The position numbers and the translations under genes were made by a program. This document shows positions 42,181 through 52,769 of a stretch of 64,000 nt of DNA, piece after piece. The DNA is taken from the NCBI GenBank assembly GCA_964017125.1, contig OZ024902.1, positions 39,417,865-39,481,864 of the forward strand, given 5' to 3'. Every line of letters begins with the position of its first letter. The first letter of the stretch is position 1. A model generated the notes under the pieces. The model was given only the letters and a program-made list of their open reading frames with translations. It had not been told where the DNA came from and searched no databases. This DNA comes from Flabesymbios commensalis. Taxonomy: Eukaryota; Annelida; Polychaeta; Terebellida; Flabelligeridae.

Positions 42181-42867
42181 AAAAAAATATTATTCTCCAT
42201 AAAACTTGGACCATATTATATAATATTCATCTTACATGTACTATAATTATTTCCCAGATGCTGGAAAGAGAACAATGTTCACGAAGCAATTTTGATCGTT
42301 TTTTATTCCACGGTAACTGGCAAAAATATCGACCAATTTGGTCGACAATTTTATGACTACATTTGGAAAAATTATCTCAGTTCCTTTTCTCGCATGTGCA
42401 TACGACCAAAGAAATTACATAGAGTTGGTTTCCTTGGCAGAGATGGGTTGTGTACGACTGAGCTATCTTCCTGGATCGTATTGATACACATTAATATGTA
42501 GGTCACGTCACGCTATTGAAGCCCCTGACTGCAGGGCTGCCTTTATGTGGACACAGCCGACACGACCAGCAGAGTGGCACTTTTTCACGGCCCAGAAAAC
42601 GTGGCTACTTGGTTTTGACAGTGCAGTGAATGTGACGCGAATGAGATTATGTAAAGCGGGCCCGGGCAGGAAATCAAGAGTAATTTAATTCACAAGTGCT
42701 GACAGTTGTCAATTAAAACCAGCCTGTGCATCCAAGCTGACCGGGCCAGACGTTGACGATGATGGCTTGTGATGTACGCCGCGCCCGCGACAAGCCCGCG
42801 CTCTGGTATTGACGAAGACGCTTGCTCTGGCTCGATGGTGCTATGCACAGAAGGAAAAACGAGATGC

Positions 42868-42945
42868 TGACCCAGTGTTGGTTTAATGTCACAGACGCCG
42901 GGCCAACATTAAATCGATACTGGACCAGCGTCTCCCATGTGTGCG
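42868..42945. mobile_element. hp109-like element, one arm shortened
   Basis: ACCCAGTGTTGGTTTAATGT, then CACAGACG, then CCGGGCCAACATTAAATCGA, ACTGGACCAGCGTCTCCCATGTGTGC. The GGGCC block is deleted on the left. Confidence 0.7.
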
Positions 42946-42949
42946 GGGT

Positions 42950-43320
42950 ACCCCTCGTGAGGTCACGATAAGGTCCGGCTGTCCGGCGAAATAAGGTGTG
43001 ACAGGGACCCCGTACCAACGATTCAGGCTTGGACGACCTCCACGTGTGAGAATGAGAAGATGTCGGGGTCGTATGGCATCGAGCCGACGTCCCTCATATA
43101 CCGGGATCGCCACCGGGATGGCAGGATCCGTCACAGCGCATGTCACGGCTGGAAGTGAAGGGATCACACCGGTCCCTGAAGGAAGCCTCGGGGAGTGGGT
43201 TAGGGCGAGAGAACCCTGCCCGGCGGTGATCCCGGGATGACCTTACATATGGGCACTCCCGTACTCCACTCCCTATACCCGGCAGATCACACAAACCTTA
43301 ATGCGCCATCCGCACAAATA
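42950..43320. other. GC-rich block
   Basis: ORFs of 66-101 codons open on both strands, none with known motifs. Partial dyads (GTCACGATAAGGTCC, CCGGGATGACCTTAC) suggest an old foldback element. No gene supported. Confidence 0.4.
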
Positions 43321-43329
43321 ATATTTAGA

Positions 43330-44500
43330 TAAGTGGCGCGGCATCAAAGGAGGACAATTAGAGAAATGAACTGATCAGGCAAAACAAATTTCTCTTGACT
43401 GGATCAACACAATTTAGCGCTTGCTGTCGCTACAGAGAGGACTTCGCCTCAGAAGAGAGTGAAGACAAACGTGTAGGCCTACACGAGGTACTGTAAGTCG
43501 TGGTGACTAAGTCAGCTTACCGAGCTGGCCACCACCACCAGTTTTTTTCACAATCTTCTCCAGGTTTCTGCTCACAAGAAGTGAACATCAGTATTTACAG
43601 GGTGTCAAACAATTATAACCCACACCCCCCCCCCCCTCCGCCTCAAATGGAAAAAAGTACTGATTGGTATATATGCCTAGCACATTTTATTGTGGGTTTA
43701 TCCTCACAAGCTCACAGTAGCCATTGACCTCCATTGACCTCCAATGACCTCCATTTATTTGCAATGATAGCCCCTCTGCACCTAGTAAACTGAGCATGGG
43801 AGAAAAAGAGGTAAAACGACGGAAAGCGTTCGATAAATTTCTTCTTTCAGCACAGATGGGCCTCAAATACTTCTAAAGCCTCTACTTACACCACGGGGTG
43901 GCACACGAACAATATTTGGCAAAGGTCGCCGTGCTGTGGTGGTCATATAAAAGAGTATTGCGCTTGCGCCGGTCTAAGTAAGCCAGTCTGCTGTGGGACG
44001 TTTTGGTCGGCATGCTGTCGGTCATTTTAATTTCGAGTACCTAATTTGCTGATGCAGGACTGTGTGCTTATTGTGTTATTGCGATTTTATCTTTCGTATA
44101 CCCCGGTACTCGACATTTTATTGCGGTATTTTTAAATCAGAGACAGGTTGGTGTGCCAATGTGCACATATAGCCGTCCCAATATGTGAAAAATTATAATC
44201 ACTGATAATTTCAAGCGCTTCTAAATAATATGTGCAGATTTAAAAAGGGAAAATAGTATGCCTATGAGGGCCTTAGTTAGCGTCCAAACGTCTAGCCATG
44301 TACAATTCAGAATTATTTCCAATTATTATAAGATAATGTTATGGTCAAGGTCAGGTTTCAGGTCACACAGTTTTGTGAACGGGTATTTTTTAATGGGAAA
44401 TAAATAAGACATAAATTACTTTTGACTTTTGGTTTAATTAATTTAGTTAGAACTAAAGTGTCTCAGAAAGAAACACTGATGTATGGGGCTGGTGTAATGG
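43330..44500. other. Unannotated DNA
   Basis: Contains C14 at ~43626, a TTGACCTCCA triplication (43721-43750: CATTGACCTCCATTGACCTCCAATGACCTCC-type), and a TAGGCCTA at 43474-43481. No gene or element recognised. Confidence 0.45.
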
Positions 44501-44505
44501 TCGGG

Positions 44506-44602
44506 CTTCACCATGTCACAGCTATGTTGATATGACATGGTGACACTGAGCAATATTGGCTTAATGCAGACGCTGGCTCAACATTAAGCCAACATTGGGC
44601 CC
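44506..44602. mobile_element. Adjacent dyad and small hp109-like palindrome
   Basis: TCACCATGTCA / TGACATGGTGA (44508-44545), then AATATTGGCTTAATG, CAGACGCTGGCTCAA, CATTAAGCCAACATTGGGCCC (44551-44602). The GGCTTAATG arm pairs with CATTAAGCC. End motifs missing. Confidence 0.65.
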
Positions 44603-44814
44603 TGTAGATAATTTTTGACCTATTTTGAAATCACATCTAGCAGGAGGGGGTCAAGGCTTGCCTAGAATGTCCTTCATTCCCTAATTGCAAACTACTGAAT
44701 TTGCATAACAGAATCTCGTATCAAAAAACCGAGACCTGTCACAGTGATTGCCATTGCAGCTTTCTGACAGGGGGCTGTTTAAATTCCAAGGACACCCTGT
44801 TATTGCATTGCATT

Positions 44815-44905
44815 GCTCGTTGGCGAGCGGATGCCCCCTCTCCCCAGGGAATGCCCCCTTCTTCCCGGGAATACCCCCCTCCCGGGGATACCCCATCAGG
44901 ACAAT
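44815..44905 (-). repeat. G-run block with quadruplex potential (minus strand)
   Basis: Plus strand has CCCCCTCTCCCC, GGGAATGCCCCC, CCCGGGAATACCCCCC, CCCGGGGATACCCC: three loose ~18-bp units with repeated C4-C6 runs. The minus strand could form a G-quadruplex. The three overlapping ORFs here reflect lack of stops. Confidence 0.6.
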
Positions 44906-45099
44906 CAGCCGCTTGTCTACTGGTTGCCGTCACCTGCCACAGTGGCTAACAGGAGACCAGTGAATAATTGCAGGCAGCACACAATTCCTCCCTGCAATCA
45001 CGCCAATTTACATCGGCAGCACAAAACAACCAACAAATCTAGTCCTACTCAAACCTACACTTTATTCTCACCATCCACAGTGCGCAAAACCGCTTTTAT

Positions 45100-46745
45100 C
45101 ACCGAATAACAAAAAACATCACGGCAGTTGCTTTCTATGGGACTGTCGTAGATATAATACAAATCTACCGAGTAATGTGGCTGACCATGAGATAGCTTCA
45201 GATAAAGCGACCAACTCCCTCCTTCCCGATAAATTTATTTTGCTTTATTGGCAATAGATTTACACAAGTACGCTATATACCTAATGTGACTTGGCTGTTA
45301 TGTTCATTAAATATGTAAAAAACGAGTATATTTATGATAACAGTGCCAACTATTTTGATCACACATAATACAAATGGTCACTTTATTGTATCATTAGAAT
45401 GCAGTCTAACATATAATTCTCCAATCTGTCATGAAATATGATTTTATCATTTTTTCCGGGGGGGGGGACATAATAAAATCCGGGGGGGGGGACGTAATAA
45501 AAACATGAAATACATTGAGAAAATTATAAACTGCTTTTGATCACAATGTCATTTCATATTCGAAATTTATTGAAAATAAAACCAAAAAAATTACTTTTTG
45601 TTGTGTTTTCTATAGAAATTCGATTTTTCAATCATTTCATGAATTTTGAGAATAAATTAAAAAATAGACATCAGAAGTTTCGTCTTCAGGTCAGCCATAT
45701 TTGAATGACAATTCATTCTGGTTTTATTATGTCTATATTACATTTTCGACATAAGCCTCTTATTAATTGAGGTGAAAATAATGGTTTCAGAGTGTCACTT
45801 TTTTCCATTTGAACATACTGACTGATGCCATTAATGAACAATGAAGTAATGGTGCGACCACCCGAGTCGCGCGTGTAAATTTGTCGCGGCCTCAATGAGA
45901 AAGCCGCGCGTTATTTCATTGGTATTGTCAATATTAGTTGTACCATTGAATACAAAATTAATGAATTTATTATTAGATTACGACATGGAGAGTGGATTAA
46001 TGACGTCCTGTTCATTCCCACTGTGTACACGTGGACACATCGGCCTTCAACCCATGACCCGAACTGCTGTGCCCACGGGTGACAGATCGTTGTGACATTG
46101 TTGTCACAAGGATAATCCCGAAATGGTGAACGTAATTACTCTTTATACGACCGACAATCAGCTGTTGCTCGGTGTATGGATCAAATAATATGGAATACAA
46201 TTATTCTGTTTTATCAGAACGTTTCAAATAACTAAATTGCGAAATGACAATTTGCTTAATTTATAACGGGCATCCATTAGATGCCATGCAGTTAGGCCTA
46301 CATATTAAATAAATCCTAATAAATCCTAACAGAGCTGCAGAACCAAACTGGCAGCCTATGGCATAGGCATAGGTTGGCTAAAAAGAAGAGGACGACATAA
46401 AATATGTAAAATACTAACTACTTTATTCAATTTTCATGACTGTATAACGCATATAAAAGCAAGTTTGCAAATAACGCTGTTTGTTAATAAACTAATCAGC
46501 TCGCATCTAGAATTAGGACTGCCATAAACACTGATCAACAGAAAAATAAAACCAGCATCTTCTTCCGCATGTCATGCATACATTCATTCCTATTCAGTTA
46601 AATTGCCACAGATAAATTCAATCATATTATGAGAGTCTCAGTGTTGCATGCCTGATATGCCATTGTCGGGTCCTTGGTGTGAAATGAGGTAATTCACGTG
46701 CGCAGACAAAACCAGCACAATAACTGGCGTGTGAAAGTATCGAGT
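45100..46745. other. AT-rich unannotated DNA
   Basis: Holds a 24-bp tandem pair TCCGGGGGGGGGG, ACRTAATAAAA (45456-45503) and a TAGGCCTA at 46293-46300. No gene recognised. Confidence 0.45.
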
Positions 46746-46754
46746 TGTGAGGTA

Positions 46755-46838
46755 AAAATGAAATGAATGGGGGATCAGGCCACCTTTGTGCACATATAGG
46801 CTAAACTGGGCCAGGAGACATCCTGAGGATGATGAGTT
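46755..46838 (-). mobile_element. SINE 3' fragment
   Basis: AAAATGAAATGAATGGGGGAT, CCACCTTTGTGCACATATAGG, CTAAACTGGGCCAGGAGACA, TCCTGAGGATGATGAG is the reverse of the main SINE 3' end. It is followed at once by the 41-bp minisatellite. Confidence 0.88.
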
Positions 46839-46854
46839 GTGATATACAATTGCG

Positions 46855-47465
46855 TATGATCGAGGTTGGCAAGCCAAGACACAAGGACAGTGCCAAGTCA
46901 ATGAGCCTGTCAAGCGCACGACACGAGAGCAATGCCGAGTGATCGAGGTTGGCAAAACAAGACACAGGAGGAATGCCGAATGATCGAGGTTGGCAAGCCA
47001 AAACACAAGAGCAATGCCGAATGATCGAGGCTGGCAAGCCAAGACACAAGGACAGTGCCAAGTCAATGAGCCTGTCAAGCGCACGACACGAGAGCAATGC
47101 CGAGTGATCGAGGTTGGCAAACCAAGACACAAGAGGAATGCCGAATGATCGAGGTTGGCAAACCAAAACACAAGAGCAATGCCGAATGATCGAGGTTGGC
47201 AAGCGCAAGACGCAAGAGCAATGACGAGTGATCGAGGTTGGCAAGCCAAGACACAAAAGCAATGACGAGTGATCGAGGTTGGCAAGCCAAGACACAAGGG
47301 CAGTGCCAAGTCAATGAGCCTGTCAAGCGCAAGACACAAAAGCAATGCCGAGTGATCGAGGTTGGCAAACCAAGACACAAAAGCAATGCCGAGTCAACGA
47401 TTATGGCAAGCGCAAGACGCAAGAGCAATGCCGAGTGATCAAGGTTGACAAGCGCACGGCAACCA
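46855..47465. repeat. 41-bp minisatellite with higher-order structure
   Basis: About 15 units based on GATCGAGGTTGGCAAGCCAA, GACACAAGAGCAATGCCGA. A variant unit (CAATGAGCCTGTCAAGCGCA) recurs at 46897, 47062 and 47309; the first two are 165 bases apart (four units), the third about six units later. The unit has no stop on the minus strand and 41 is not a multiple of 3, so all three minus frames stay open (ORFs of 246, 164 and 155 codons). These are not genes. Confidence 0.95.
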
Positions 47466-47469
47466 AGGC

Positions 47470-47950
47470 TGGCTCGACATTGCTCTGGAGTCTTGCGCTC
47501 GCCGTGAATTCCTTGGTGCCAGTCGAAGAGACAGACAGACATTATTGGAATTTTGCTCGGGTTTCCTGGATTCTACTGCCTTGCGGATTATTTGTCAAGC
47601 CCGGCCAATCAAATTGAACTGTCCCGGTGGCGTGAGAGCAGAGCCAGCACTGGATGCTGTTAGGACAAATGCACATTAGCATTGACCGGCGCCCTATCTC
47701 GCCTCCGGACAGCGTTTGTTACTTTTCCTAAGTGTGCCGTAATTTGATTTTCATCTGGACGTTTGCACCGGGCTGTGATGTCATGCAGTTTGCTCTGGTC
47801 GAGTCTATCTGGAGCAGTGATTGCGGCCCTGTCCTAACGATCGGCCCGCACGTCTCCCCCTCAGTCACACACACAGACACACTAATCCACCACCTCCAGA
47901 GTCAGACACTGTCCACAATCAAATCAATCCCGGCGCAACATCAATGTCCA
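47470..47950. other. Unannotated DNA
   Basis: Balanced composition with two ~90-codon ORFs, no recognised domain. No repeat family. Confidence 0.4.
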
Positions 47951-47954
47951 GTAT

Positions 47955-48034
47955 TACTCTGTCGAGCAAAGATAGACAGCAGTAACTGCTCACTTGAAAA
48001 GTGAGCAGTTATTGCTGTGTGCCTTTGCGGGGCA
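47955..48034. mobile_element. hp70 hairpin element
   Basis: GATAGACAGCAGTAACTGCT / AGCAGTTATTGCTGTGTGCC, TTGAAAA loop; few mismatches. Confidence 0.85.
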
Positions 48035-48039
48035 TCAAT

Positions 48040-48530
48040 GACCTTCTTCTATTGCCTATAGGCGGTGCGTGGTGAAGTGACGTTTGCAGTTTCTTTGTTT
48101 TGTCCTCTTAGCACAAGTCACACACACTTTATTGTGTCGAAAATACAATTTTGATCAATTCCCCACCACCTGACCACGGTCTAATGCATATTATATAATA
48201 TTATTATATACTGGTCCAGGAATAATGGTTTTAGTTAAGAACGTTCAAACCTATCTAAAAAAAATGATTGTCCATATGTTACGTGTATAGCTTTTATTGA
48301 TCATCAAATCTAATTACTGGGTAGGCCCATATGTGTTGTCGTCAATTATTGTGCACATAGCATAATAAAATATTCTTATCAATGGGGTTGAAATAATTAA
48401 CTATCATTTCTCGTGTTTTATTTTTTCGACCGATTAGGATAATATATGAATCATTATACTAGCAGATAAAAATAAAGGGTAGATTCCTATTCTCAGCTGC
48501 ATTCAGAAATAATGTTTTTATGCTATGTTT
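48040..48530. other. AT-rich unannotated DNA
   Basis: No gene, RNA or repeat recognised. Confidence 0.45.
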
Positions 48531-48536
48531 TACTAG

Positions 48537-48912
48537 TTAAAGGGACTGGCCCACGCTAAAATCATCAAAAAATCGGTGATTTTATTTTGACTTCTTAATA
48601 TGACCATATGATGTAAACATGTCCATAGACTAGAACTACAAAAGTTTTTTTTAATTTGTGTGCTGCGCATTCACCAGTTAGGCTAGATATAGAGACGGAA
48701 TTCCCGATTTCTAATTATTGACAACCATGTCAAAAATAGGAGATACGGGAATTTCGTCTCTATATCTAGTCTAACTGGTAAGTGTGCAGCACAAAAATTA
48801 AAAAACTTTTGCAGTTCTAGTCTATGGACATGTCTATACCATATGGTCATATTAAGAAGCCAAAATAAAATCACCGATTTTTTGATGATTTAGCGTGGGC
48901 CAGTCCCTTTAA
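48537..48912. mobile_element. 376-bp full-length palindrome bounded by TTAA
   Basis: TTAAAGGGACTGGCCCACGC at the left and GCGTGGGCCAGTCCCTTTAA at the right. The arms continue inwards as complements for ~170 bp (AAAAAATCGGTGATTTTATT; GACCATATGATGTAAACATG; CTAGATATAGAGACGGAATT; each with its mirror) to a spacer near CTAATTATTGACAACCATGT. TTAA ends again suggest piggyBac-like mobilisation. Arms are ~90-95% matched. The single 63-codon ORF inside is not meaningful. Confidence 0.92.
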
Positions 48913-49037
48913 CATAACCATAATTGATACAAATTATGCATTATAGTTAAAGGTTATATTTGACACAATATGTACGAGTATCTCTCCTGGTGTCCCGACC
49001 AGAGAACACTGAATTATCAGGTCGTTCTGAAAGTTAC

Positions 49038-49112
49038 CCAACAAAGGCAAACAGCAGTAACTGCTCACTTGAGAAGTGAGCAGTTACTGCTGTTTGCCTT
49101 TGTACGTCGTGA
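49038..49112. mobile_element. hp70 hairpin element, near-perfect
   Basis: ACAAAGGCAAACAGCAGTAA, CTGCTCACTTG, AGAAGTGAGCAG, TTACTGCTGTTTGCCTTTGT. GCTCACTT/AAGTGAGC replaces the commoner GCTTACTT/AAGTAAGC on both sides. Confidence 0.95.
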
Positions 49113-49199
49113 GGACGTGACTCGGGTCGGACCCTGTAAATCTGCAGGCTTTCTCACAGGTAATGAGGTATGACATGACTGTCGGGGACACAATCCCGC

Positions 49200-49780
49200 C
49201 AGAATAAACCCTCATCACCGGACCTCGTCCCGCGCTATTATTAACTGTAATGGTAGTCTAATGTCGGCGTTATACGTCCCTGTCCTGCAATAACAGCAAC
49301 TAAAACCGTCGCCGGGCAGCGGGATGATAGTCTGATATTATCGCCCGGCAAACAACGCACCTCTTTACGTCTGCCGATCGGGCCCGCCAGCAGACACGGT
49401 GACCGGTTTTAAGAGCCGCTCAAACATGGAGCTCTCCTTCAAGTGGGTCTTAAGGTAGGTGTCGGGGGAGCCGTCCGGGTATTCGGGATAAGGGACTCGG
49501 GTAAGTTTGTGGACGGTGGACCGGAAGACGGGGCACTATAGTTGCCGAATTAGTATGTCGGGGAGTGGAGGGGTCGGGGCCGGTGACCAGGTTGCCCGCC
49601 CGCGATAAGGTCAGATCAAGGAGGTTACGCAGCGTCACGGATTCACGGATTGATCCCGGGGGGTGCGTAATAACCAGGTCTGCCAAGACACAATGCAAGA
49701 CAAAGATGCCGGCGGCCCAGAAATTAGCTCTATACCGCTTTGATCTGCATTTAGCGGTGACGTGCGCGGGATCTCGAGTT
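49200..49780 (-). other. GC-rich block with a 153-codon minus-strand ORF
   Basis: The ORF (49450-49911) begins inside the hp109 element. A middle stretch (DLVITHPPG ... RNLLDLTLS ... NLVTGPD) faintly recalls the C-terminal part of LINE-type endonucleases (LLDLVxT). The match is short and lacks the SDH motif, so I do not call a LINE. It may equally be chance openness in GC-rich DNA. Confidence 0.25.
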
Positions 49781-49785
49781 GGAAT

Positions 49786-49894
49786 CCCGGCAAACACAAA
49801 ACATTTGTATAGTATTTGTACAGCGTTGGACCAGCGTCGAAGACGATGGTCCGACGTTGTACAAATGTTATACAATTGTTTTGTGCTTCCTGAG
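49786..49894. mobile_element. hp109 palindromic element
   Basis: 109 bp. CCCGGCAAACACAAAACATT, arms TTTGTATAGTATTTGTACAG / TTGTACAAATGTTATACAAT, centre CCAGCGTCGAAGACGATGG, right end TTGTGCTTCCTGAG. Arm theme shared with 7880 and 62183. Confidence 0.9.
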
Positions 49895-49937
49895 ATGATC
49901 TCCGCGTTCACTGCCTATCGTTAGTGAACACGGGCAG

Positions 49938-50012
49938 CGCTGCAGTGCAAAGGCAAACAGCGGTAACCGCTCACTTTTCAAGTAAGCGGTTACCTCTGTT
50001 TGCCTTTGCTGG
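49938..50012. mobile_element. hp70 hairpin element
   Basis: CAAAGGCAAACAGCGGTAACC, GCTCACTTTTCAAGTAAGC, GGTTACCTCTGTTTGCCTTTG. CGGTAACCGC is mirrored by GCGGTTACC, a two-sided change from CAGTAACTGC. Confidence 0.93.
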
Positions 50013-50019
50013 TGACGCT

Positions 50020-51130
50020 CATGACAACCACTTCAGACGGAGAGCGCATAAGAGATCCAGCAGACCATGAACGCATCCACTCCCGTCCTTTCTCTCATCC
50101 TGTGAAAGCCTCTCTTCCCGCACAATGCACCAGACCTTGTGCATACTGGCCGTGTGCGCAAATTCACTTCAAGTTCTCATTCCTCTCCCTGAGCATTACA
50201 AAAAACTTAATGTGGTTAAACCCTTTGTGGTCTAGGTTAGCCTATATCGATCGCAATTGCATAAACATCAAACACTGAACATCTAAATCAAAGTGACGCA
50301 TTAACAATTGAAATTGAAAGAAGTAGCAAATTTATATAACAGCAATGTTAACAATGTATAGCACACTATATACATAAATAATTTTATTTCCGAGATAAGG
50401 ATTTTACAGGTCCGATGTGTAAATGACAATGTTGCAACCACTGACGTGATTATTATAATAGCATTTCAAACAACAATATACTACACCATGCTTATCAAAT
50501 ATAATTTATTAGGCCTACTGTGCAGACTATATTATTATCTCCATGCTACACACTCTGCTATAATCCAATTATAATTTCTTAAATGGATTATACCGCCCAT
50601 GTGCGATTCACTCTTATGGCACACGTATAATTATGTCTTTCTCTCTGTCACTCTACACCAAAGAACCCTCAAGACACATTTTGCTCTAATTGTGTGTAAT
50701 GTCACATCACATGTACGACTTTGACTTTCAGCAGAGAACAGCACCAACTAATTAGTGGATCATTTTGGAGAGAAATATATATTATGTATCGCACAGAATA
50801 AAAACGTTCAACATCCACGAAATTAATCAAGTTTACAAGTGTAAAAATTAATTCAATGGCACATACAGAGCAAATAACGTTTCATTGCGTGCGCAGATAT
50901 TTTTGCTTGTCTTTTAAAGTTTTGTATTGCAGCAGAATATCCAACGCCTACGACGCTGATCCAGGATTGAAGCAGCCTTTAGATGAACATATCGTGTTGT
51001 TGCAATGGTTGGCGAAGCTGGAGGCCGGGGCGCGGGAGAATGATGGTGGGATTAGATTGGTTGTCTGCCTGCTGGCTTCATTAGGACTGGATCAATCTGG
51101 ATGGCCTTTGTTTTTTACCCTGCACATTCA
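50020..51130. other. Mostly AT-rich unannotated DNA
   Basis: A TAGGCCTA lies at 50510-50517. A 113-codon ORF at 50856-51197 runs from AT-rich DNA into a GC-rich palindrome and has no recognised motif; I do not call it a gene. Confidence 0.4.
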
Positions 51131-51139
51131 TAACGTCCC

Positions 51140-51215
51140 AACGTTTCGGAAAACTCCGGACGCTGTCCGAGCGTTGGGCCGACGGGCCCAACGCTAGGCC
51201 CGCGTCTGGAGTTCG
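51140..51215. repeat. GC-rich dyad, hp109-like
   Basis: AACTCCGGACGCTGTCCGAGC, GTTGGGCCGACGGGCCCAAC, GCTAGGCCCGCGTCTGGAGTT. Arms pair in two blocks (AACTCC / GGAGTT; GTTGGGCC / GGCCCAAC). Probably a rearranged hp109 core. Confidence 0.6.
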
Positions 51216-51399
51216 CCTGCACGGTGGGTCCTTGTCGGGGCATAAACCCCGCATTATCGTGTCGCACGATCACTTAATGCGCACGTCTTCGACGGCCATG
51301 AAAACCACATTAACTGCTTTAAAACAAGATGGTGTCGACACGGGACCCCCGACTCCGGTCTCTCTGTTTGCCGAGGGTGAAGCAGGGGTAGAGCTGGCG

Positions 51400-51500
51400 C
51401 CATCTCAGTCAGGGCGCCGACACACCGCCGGCACATCGCCGGCCGCAGGTCGTGCCGGCGTGTGTTACGTCGGGGCAGCGTTGAATCGGCGTCGGACCTC
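51400..51500. repeat. GC-rich imperfect palindrome
   Basis: GCCGACACACCGCCGGCAC pairs with GTGCCGGCGTGTGTTACGTCGG around ATCGCCGGCCGCAGGTC. Not assigned to a family; it accounts for the ORFs open on both strands. Confidence 0.65.
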
Positions 51501-51784
51501 TGGGAGGGAGTTCTAATCTGGCTGCACCACGAGCCATCAATACAGAAGAGACCGGGAATTCGCATGACAATCGATGACTAAATTTCACAATAAACTGCCT
51601 CTGCACATGCAGGAAAAACTATTTTAGACCGGGCCTGCACGATGTATTTGCTGATAAGCCTGATGAAAACGCATGCACTGGCGACGCGGCCAAATTGCGA
51701 ATTTTGCGTTATTCAAGGAATAACCCTCTTTCAAGACCATTTTTGAAAAACAAAAATCACGGTCTTTCACGCGGATGGGTCAGT

Positions 51785-51860
51785 GGGAAGGGGGCTACAA
51801 CTGCAAAAACGACATTAAAACAACACTGGGTCAATGTACCCTGTTTGCCGGGGTACAGCG
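51785..51860. mobile_element. hp109 half element
   Basis: ACGACATTAAAACAACACTGG, GTCAATGTACCCTGTTTGCCGGGG is the right half and right terminus; the left half is not seen. Confidence 0.6.
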
Positions 51861-51867
51861 CTGCCGT

Positions 51868-51946
51868 TTGCGCTCTGAGGCAAAAACGAGTAGCTGTTCA
51901 CTTGAAAACTAAGCATTTGCCACTGTCTGTCTTAGCATCGCAGAGC
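51868..51946. mobile_element. hp70 hairpin element
   Basis: GAGGCAAAAACGAGTAGCTG ... AAGCATTTGCCACTGTCTGTC with the TTGAAAA loop. Old. Confidence 0.65.
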
Positions 51947-52174
51947 GCTGAATCATCCAGTGATGCAATCTGATCAGAGCCAATAAGCTAATGGCAATAA
52001 CGCCTAATATCGCCCTGATAATTGCCGCCAAATTACCATCTGTGCCGCCAACCGAAGCTAAAAGACCACCATTTTGTTCTTGACACACTGAGTACCCAAT
52101 AAAAGCGGAGATTTGTCTTGCAAGAGGGTGCTCTCTGATCCCCCAGAAGAAAAGAAACAAGCAGAGATGGAGCT

Positions 52175-52283
52175 CCCAGCAGACACAAGACGGTGAATCA
52201 ATGTTGGTTTGCCGTTGGTCCACCGTCTACGACAGTGCATCAACGTTAAACCAACATTGATTCAGTGTCTTGTGTCTGCTGGG
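52175..52283. mobile_element. hp109 palindromic element
   Basis: 109 bp. CCCAGCAGACACAAGACGGT, arms GAATCAATGTTGGTTTGCCG / CGTTAAACCAACATTGATTC, centre CCACCGTCTACGACAGTG, right end GTCTTGTGTCTGCTGGG. The terminal variant CAGACAC is mirrored by GTGTCTG, so even the ends changed together. Confidence 0.94.
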
Positions 52284-52394
52284 AGAGGTTGTCTGGCTAG
52301 TTAATACATATCATTCTGCTAGTAAACCGCGTGACATATGCGACGCCATCTACGTTATATTTCTTTGCCAAAAAAAAAAATATGCGAATGTTTC

Positions 52395-52760
52395 AAATAC
52401 AGTTATTTCTCACCATTTCAAGCTAGAAGTTGCGTACGCTATTTCTGCAGCTCGACATTGTGAAAAATAAATTTAAATCAAAGTTTTTAAGCACTGCTAT
52501 TTTTCACCGTTTCAATCTAGTGAATTTCTTGCACGAGAATTTCAATACTTAGTATCAATAATTTTTTGCCTTTTTTTTGACGCAATTTTTTCGCAAAGTA
52601 TACGTCGATCTTCGACATATTTAAAAACTTATGATTTGATACATTCTACCCTTTTTTACTTTGCAACAAAAACAAATCCGTGTTTTAACAGCAGTTACTT
52701 TTTACCATTTCTACCTGGAAATTGCGTGAGCAACGCCAGCTTAAAATGGTCACAGATAGT
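52395..52760. mobile_element. Cluster of three TTAA-MITE hairpin relics
   Basis: TTCTCACCATTTCAAGCTAGA ... CAGCTCGACATTGTGAAAAA (52408-52470), TTTTTCACCGTTTCAATCTAG (52499-52520) and TTTTTACCATTTCTACCTGG ... CCAGCTTAAAATGGTCA (52697-52755). All resemble the GAAGCTGG hairpin at 41941. Three in 350 bp suggests nested or tandem copies. Confidence 0.55.
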
Positions 52761-52769
52761 GGATTATAT

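Noticed and set aside
46638-47378. 246-codon minus-strand ORF, the longest gap-free ORF of clear composition apart from the 16116 one
   Set aside because: It is a 41-bp minisatellite read through; all three minus frames are open and the peptide simply repeats. No start context, domain or codon bias of a gene.
49450-49911. Possible LINE endonuclease remnant
   Set aside because: Only a short LLDL-type similarity; no SDH motif, no reverse transcriptase block nearby, and the ORF starts inside an hp109 hairpin.
51232-51565. Overlapping ORFs near 51.3-51.5 kb as a gene
   Set aside because: Open on both strands because of GC-rich palindromic sequence; no motif.
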